NCBI RefSeq assembly: GCF_035953295.1
Contig: NZ_CP108370.1
Span: 5,496,001-5,560,000, forward strand
Reading direction: 5' to 3'
Length of the DNA stretch: 64,000 nucleotides
From: Streptomyces sp. NBC_01335
Lineage (GTDB): Bacteria > Actinomycetota > Actinomycetes > Streptomycetales > Streptomycetaceae
The stretch's first letter is position 1. Every line of letters begins with the position of its first letter. A model generated the notes under the pieces. It was not told where the DNA came from, did not search any database, and was given only the letters and a program-made list of their open reading frames with translations. A program made the position numbers and the translations under genes. Shown here piece after piece: positions 61,868 to 64,000 of this stretch.

Positions 61868-62205
61868 TCCACGCAGAAGGCGTCACCGAGGTGACCGATG
61901 AGACCTTCGACGACGAGGTGCTCGGCGCCGGACTGCCGGTCCTGGTGGAATTCACCGCCGACTGGTGCGGCCCGTGCCGCCAGCTCGCCCCGGTGCTGAG
62001 CGAGATCGCCCGTGAAGAGGCCGACCGCCTCAAGATCGTGCAGATCGACGTCGACCACAACCCCGGTGCCGCCGCCCGCTACGGCGTGCTGTCGATGCCC
62101 ACCCTGATCGTCTTCCGCGACGGCGAACCGGTGAAGTCGATGGTGGGCGCCCGCCCGAAGCGCCGCCTCCTCCAGGAGCTGGAGGACGTGCACGCGACGG
62201 CGTGA
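61864..62205 (+). CDS. trxA: Thioredoxin
   Basis: A 113-residue classical thioredoxin, a cytoplasmic disulphide reductant. The active site is TADWCGPCRQ with Cys35 and Cys38, the conserved Asp is in VQIDVDHNP, and the cis-Pro is in YGVLSMPTLIVFRDG. The GTG start overlaps the MerR stop, so translation is coupled and expression should follow the MerR regulator. This arrangement implies an inducible, accessory thioredoxin rather than the housekeeping one. No thioredoxin reductase gene is adjacent. Confidence 0.93.
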   Translation: MIHAEGVTEVTDETFDDEVLGAGLPVLVEFTADWCGPCRQLAPVLSEIAREEADRLKIVQIDVDHNPGAAARYGVLSMPTLIVFRDGEPVKSMVGARPKRRLLQELEDVHATA

Positions 62206-62236
62206 GGTGCCGTACGACGGGTGACGGCGGCGGGGC

Positions 62237-62683
62237 TCAAGGCCGGCGCGGGCCGCGCGGGGGCAGCGTGCGGCTGTAGACCACGCTCGTGGTCGTACTC
62301 CCGAAGCCGGCCAGCTCGTCGACGAGCGACTCCAGATGCTCCATGGAGGTCGCGGCCAGCTTCAGCGTGTAGCAGTCGTCGCCCGTCGTGCGCAGACACT
62401 CCAGAATCTCGTGCCGTTCGGCCAGCAGCCGGTGCAGCGGCTGATGCCGGTTGCCCGGGTACTTCAGCCGGACGACCGCCAGTACCGGATAGCCCACCTT
62501 GGCCAGATCGACCGTCGCCGCGTATCCCGTGATGACGCCCAGCGCCTCCAGCTGCCGCACCCGTTCGGTGGTGGCCGAAGGACTGAGACTCACCCGCCGT
62601 CCCAACTCGCTCAGGGATATCCGGGCTTCCTGCTGCAACTGGGTGATGATCGCCCAGTCGACGTCGTCGAGATTCGCGGCCAT
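62237..62683 (-). CDS. Lrp/AsnC-family transcriptional regulator
   Basis: A 148-residue regulator. The helix-turn-helix region is LDDVDWAIITQLQQEARISL, SELGRRVSLSPSATTERVRQ. The C-terminal RAM ligand domain contains YPVLAVVRLKYPGN, CLRTTGDDCYTLKLAATSME and the terminal strand SVVYSRTLPP. It probably senses an amino acid. TAGATT ends 6 nt before the ATG, so the mRNA is predicted leaderless. It is divergent from the LLM oxidoreductase gene over 93 bases, making that gene and the deaminase behind it likely targets. Confidence 0.92.
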   Translation of the reverse strand: MAANLDDVDWAIITQLQQEARISLSELGRRVSLSPSATTERVRQLEALGVITGYAATVDLAKVGYPVLAVVRLKYPGNRHQPLHRLLAERHEILECLRTTGDDCYTLKLAATSMEHLESLVDELAGFGSTTTSVVYSRTLPPRGPRRP

Positions 62684-62776
62684 GGTGGGAATCTACCGGG
62701 AAATCAGCGGAGACCGATCGCTGATCCGAGGAAGAATCCGTTCCCGGCGCCATGATCGCAGGGATAGCCTCTGGGC
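62684..62776. promoter_or_regulatory. Divergent promoters, both leaderless type
   Basis: On the minus strand TAGATT (62695-62690) ends 6 nt before the lrp ATG. On the plus strand TAGCCT (62765-62770) ends 6 nt before the oxidoreductase ATG. The 93-base region therefore has two short, back-to-back promoters and little room for other sites; an Lrp-type octamer could cover both. Confidence 0.6.
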
Positions 62777-63595
62777 ATGCAACTGGGCGTCAACGTACCG
62801 AACTTCGGGCCGGGAACCGACCCCGGCACCCTGCGCGACTGGGCGCGAACCGTGGAGGGCCTGGGATACGACCTCCTCATGGTGTCGGACCACGTCGCCG
62901 TCACCCCGGACGTGGCCGCGCAGTACCCGGAACCGTTCCACGAGCCGTTCACCACCCTGTCCTGGCTGGCGGCCGTCACCACCCGGCTCCGACTGGGCAC
63001 GACCGTGCTGGTGATGCCCTACCGGCATCCCCTGCTCGTGGCCCGCATGGCCGGCAACCTGAACCGCCTCAGCGGCGGCAGGTTCGTGCTCGGCGTGGGC
63101 GTGGGCTGGGCCCGCCAGGAGTTCGCCGCCCTCGGCGTCCCGTTCACCGAGCGCGGCAAGCTCACCGACCAGTACCTGGACGCCGTACGCGCGGCTTGGC
63201 GGGAGGACGGTCCCGGCCCCACCGCATCCGTACCGATCTGGGTCGGCGGCAACAGCGACGCGGCCATCCGCCGCGCCATCAGACTCGACGCACCCTGGCA
63301 CCCGCTGAACAACACCGTCCCCTGGTTGCGCTCGGCCGTCGTGAGACACACCCTGCCGGGCTTCGCTCCCCGGATCTCGCTGCGGCTGACCACCACACCC
63401 GTCGACGGCCCCGACCGGCCCGCCGGAGTCGGAACCCTCGAACAGGTCCTCGACGACCTTGCCCAGCTGGAGCGCCTCGGGGCGGATACCGTCGTTCTCG
63501 ACCCCTACGACGGAGACCCGGAGGAGACCCGCCGGCCCGAAGCGGCCTGGCAGGCGCTCGCCACCGTGGCCGACCACTGGAGGACACCCGCGTGA
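62777..63595 (+). CDS. LLM-class flavin-dependent (F420-type) oxidoreductase
   Basis: A 272-residue luciferase-like enzyme. The N-terminus MQLGVNVPNFGPGTDPGTLR, the YDLLMVSDHVAVTPD segment, LRLGTTVLVMPYRHPL and GRFVLGVGVGWARQEFAALG are typical of F420-dependent members. The ATG at 62777 lacks a ribosome-binding site. Its stop overlaps the start of the deaminase gene (GTGA), so the two act in one operon, perhaps on a nitrogenous ring compound. The substrate is unknown. Confidence 0.88.
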   Translation: MQLGVNVPNFGPGTDPGTLRDWARTVEGLGYDLLMVSDHVAVTPDVAAQYPEPFHEPFTTLSWLAAVTTRLRLGTTVLVMPYRHPLLVARMAGNLNRLSGGRFVLGVGVGWARQEFAALGVPFTERGKLTDQYLDAVRAAWREDGPGPTASVPIWVGGNSDAAIRRAIRLDAPWHPLNNTVPWLRSAVVRHTLPGFAPRISLRLTTTPVDGPDRPAGVGTLEQVLDDLAQLERLGADTVVLDPYDGDPEETRRPEAAWQALATVADHWRTPA

Positions 63596-64000
63596 TCACT
63601 GCCGCCGACGAGACCCTGCTGCGGCGCGCGATCGGCCTGGCCGCCCGCGCCGTCACCCTGGGCGACGCACCGTACGGCTCCCTGCTCGCCGACGCGGACG
63701 GCACCGTACTCGTCGAGGCGCACAACACCGTGCGCCGCGACGACGACATCACCGCCCACCCGGAACTGAAGCTCGCCCGCTGGGCGGCCCGCGAACTCGC
63801 TCCAGAGGTGGCGGCCCGCACCACGATGTACACCAGCTGCCAGCCCTGCCAGATGTGCGCCGGCGGCATCGTCCGCTCCGGCCTCGGCCGGGTCGTGTAC
63901 GCCCTCTCCACCGATCAGCTCGTCGAGCTCAACCCCGACTCCGGGGCATGGCCCGAGGTACCGCAGGAGGGACCGGCCCTCTTCGCGGAGGCCCGTACCC
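63592..64000 (+). CDS. Nucleoside/cytidine-type deaminase, N-terminal part (runs off the window)
   Basis: Zinc-dependent deaminase of the CMP/dCMP family; 136 codons are present and no stop is reached. From the overlapping GTG at 63592 it reads MITAADETLLRRAIGLAARA. The zinc and catalytic set is complete: HPE (His56, Glu58 as proton shuttle) and PCQMC (Cys86, Cys89), in the order typical of guanine or tRNA-adenosine-type deaminases. The APYGS segment before the motif fits this group. Substrate is not determinable here. Co-translation with the LLM oxidoreductase hints at a shared catabolic or modification route. Confidence 0.88.
   Translation, partial: MITAADETLLRRAIGLAARAVTLGDAPYGSLLADADGTVLVEAHNTVRRDDDITAHPELKLARWAARELAPEVAARTTMYTSCQPCQMCAGGIVRSGLGRVVYALSTDQLVELNPDSGAWPEVPQEGPALFAEART

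Noticed and set aside
1..64000. tRNA, rRNA, CRISPR array, insertion sequence, integrase, prophage or attachment site
   Set aside because: Looked for by eye; no cloverleaf with CCA-type end, no spaced identical repeats of CRISPR size, and no transposase or integrase reading frame was recognised.

Overview
The window is a stretch of high-GC actinobacterial chromosome, almost certainly Streptomyces. It carries filP and scy side by side, a chitinase with the Streptomyces chitin-induction promoter, icmA, AIM24-family triplets, an XRE/DUF397 pair, and GC-rich codons that leave long stop-free shadow frames opposite real genes. The gene order matches, from memory, the SCO5376-SCO5440 part of the S. 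coelicolor core. No rRNA, tRNA, CRISPR array or insertion sequence was seen.

Layout. 1-9.5 kb: 5' end of a GH18 chitinase (chiC) with its promoter, cobalamin adenosyltransferase, 3-hydroxyacyl-CoA dehydrogenase, a STAS protein next to a large membrane-anchored ATP-binding protein, the mismatch endonuclease NucS, and small conserved proteins. 9.5-13.6 kb: two tandem ABC-2 exporter pairs. 13.7-18.7 kb: the hyphal-tip coiled-coil proteins FilP and Scy. 18.9-21.7 kb: methylmalonyl-CoA epimerase, thiolase and MeaB. 21.7-25.3 kb: MarR regulator, three coupled AIM24 genes, DUF3817 and a thiamine-binding-like protein. 25.5-30.5 kb: cellulose-synthase-like glycosyltransferase, copper-radical oxidase (GlxA-like) and GH6 lipoprotein. 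30.7-35.6 kb: MarR, DUF3817, isobutyryl-CoA mutase IcmA, TetR and a thioredoxin-TPR protein. 36.2-39 kb: a three-gene envelope locus of unknown function. 39-45.5 kb: pyk, ackA, pta and pfkA. 45.8-48.7 kb: a NACHT ATPase and a small partner sharing one short motif. 48.8-54.5 kb: a CitA/DcuS-type two-component system, hydrolase, acetyltransferase and C4-dicarboxylate symporter. 54.6-57 kb: an ATPase/XRE/DUF397 regulatory cluster. 57.3-64 kb: secreted penicillin-acylase-family enzyme, hydrolase, MerR-thioredoxin operon, Lrp regulator, LLM oxidoreductase and the start of a deaminase.

How the genes fit together. PduO (makes AdoCbl), MeaB (mutase chaperone), epimerase, IcmA, thiolase and hydroxyacyl-CoA dehydrogenase form a short-chain acyl-CoA / B12-mutase theme. 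PfkA, Pyk, Pta and AckA are central-carbon and overflow enzymes. FilP/Scy and the CslA/GlxA/GH6 locus are both linked to hyphal-tip growth.

The most interesting unexplained item is the NACHT pair. The N-terminus of the NACHT protein and the C-terminus of the convergent small protein share a motif of the form N-x-[FI]-x-G...G-P-V-x-M-G-R-D-x-x-G. This resembles bacterial amyloid-signalling (RHIM-like) sequences that couple NLR-type sensors to effectors. A second recurring feature is that at least twelve genes have a -10-like hexamer ending 6-7 nt before the start codon and no ribosome-binding site, which predicts leaderless transcripts.
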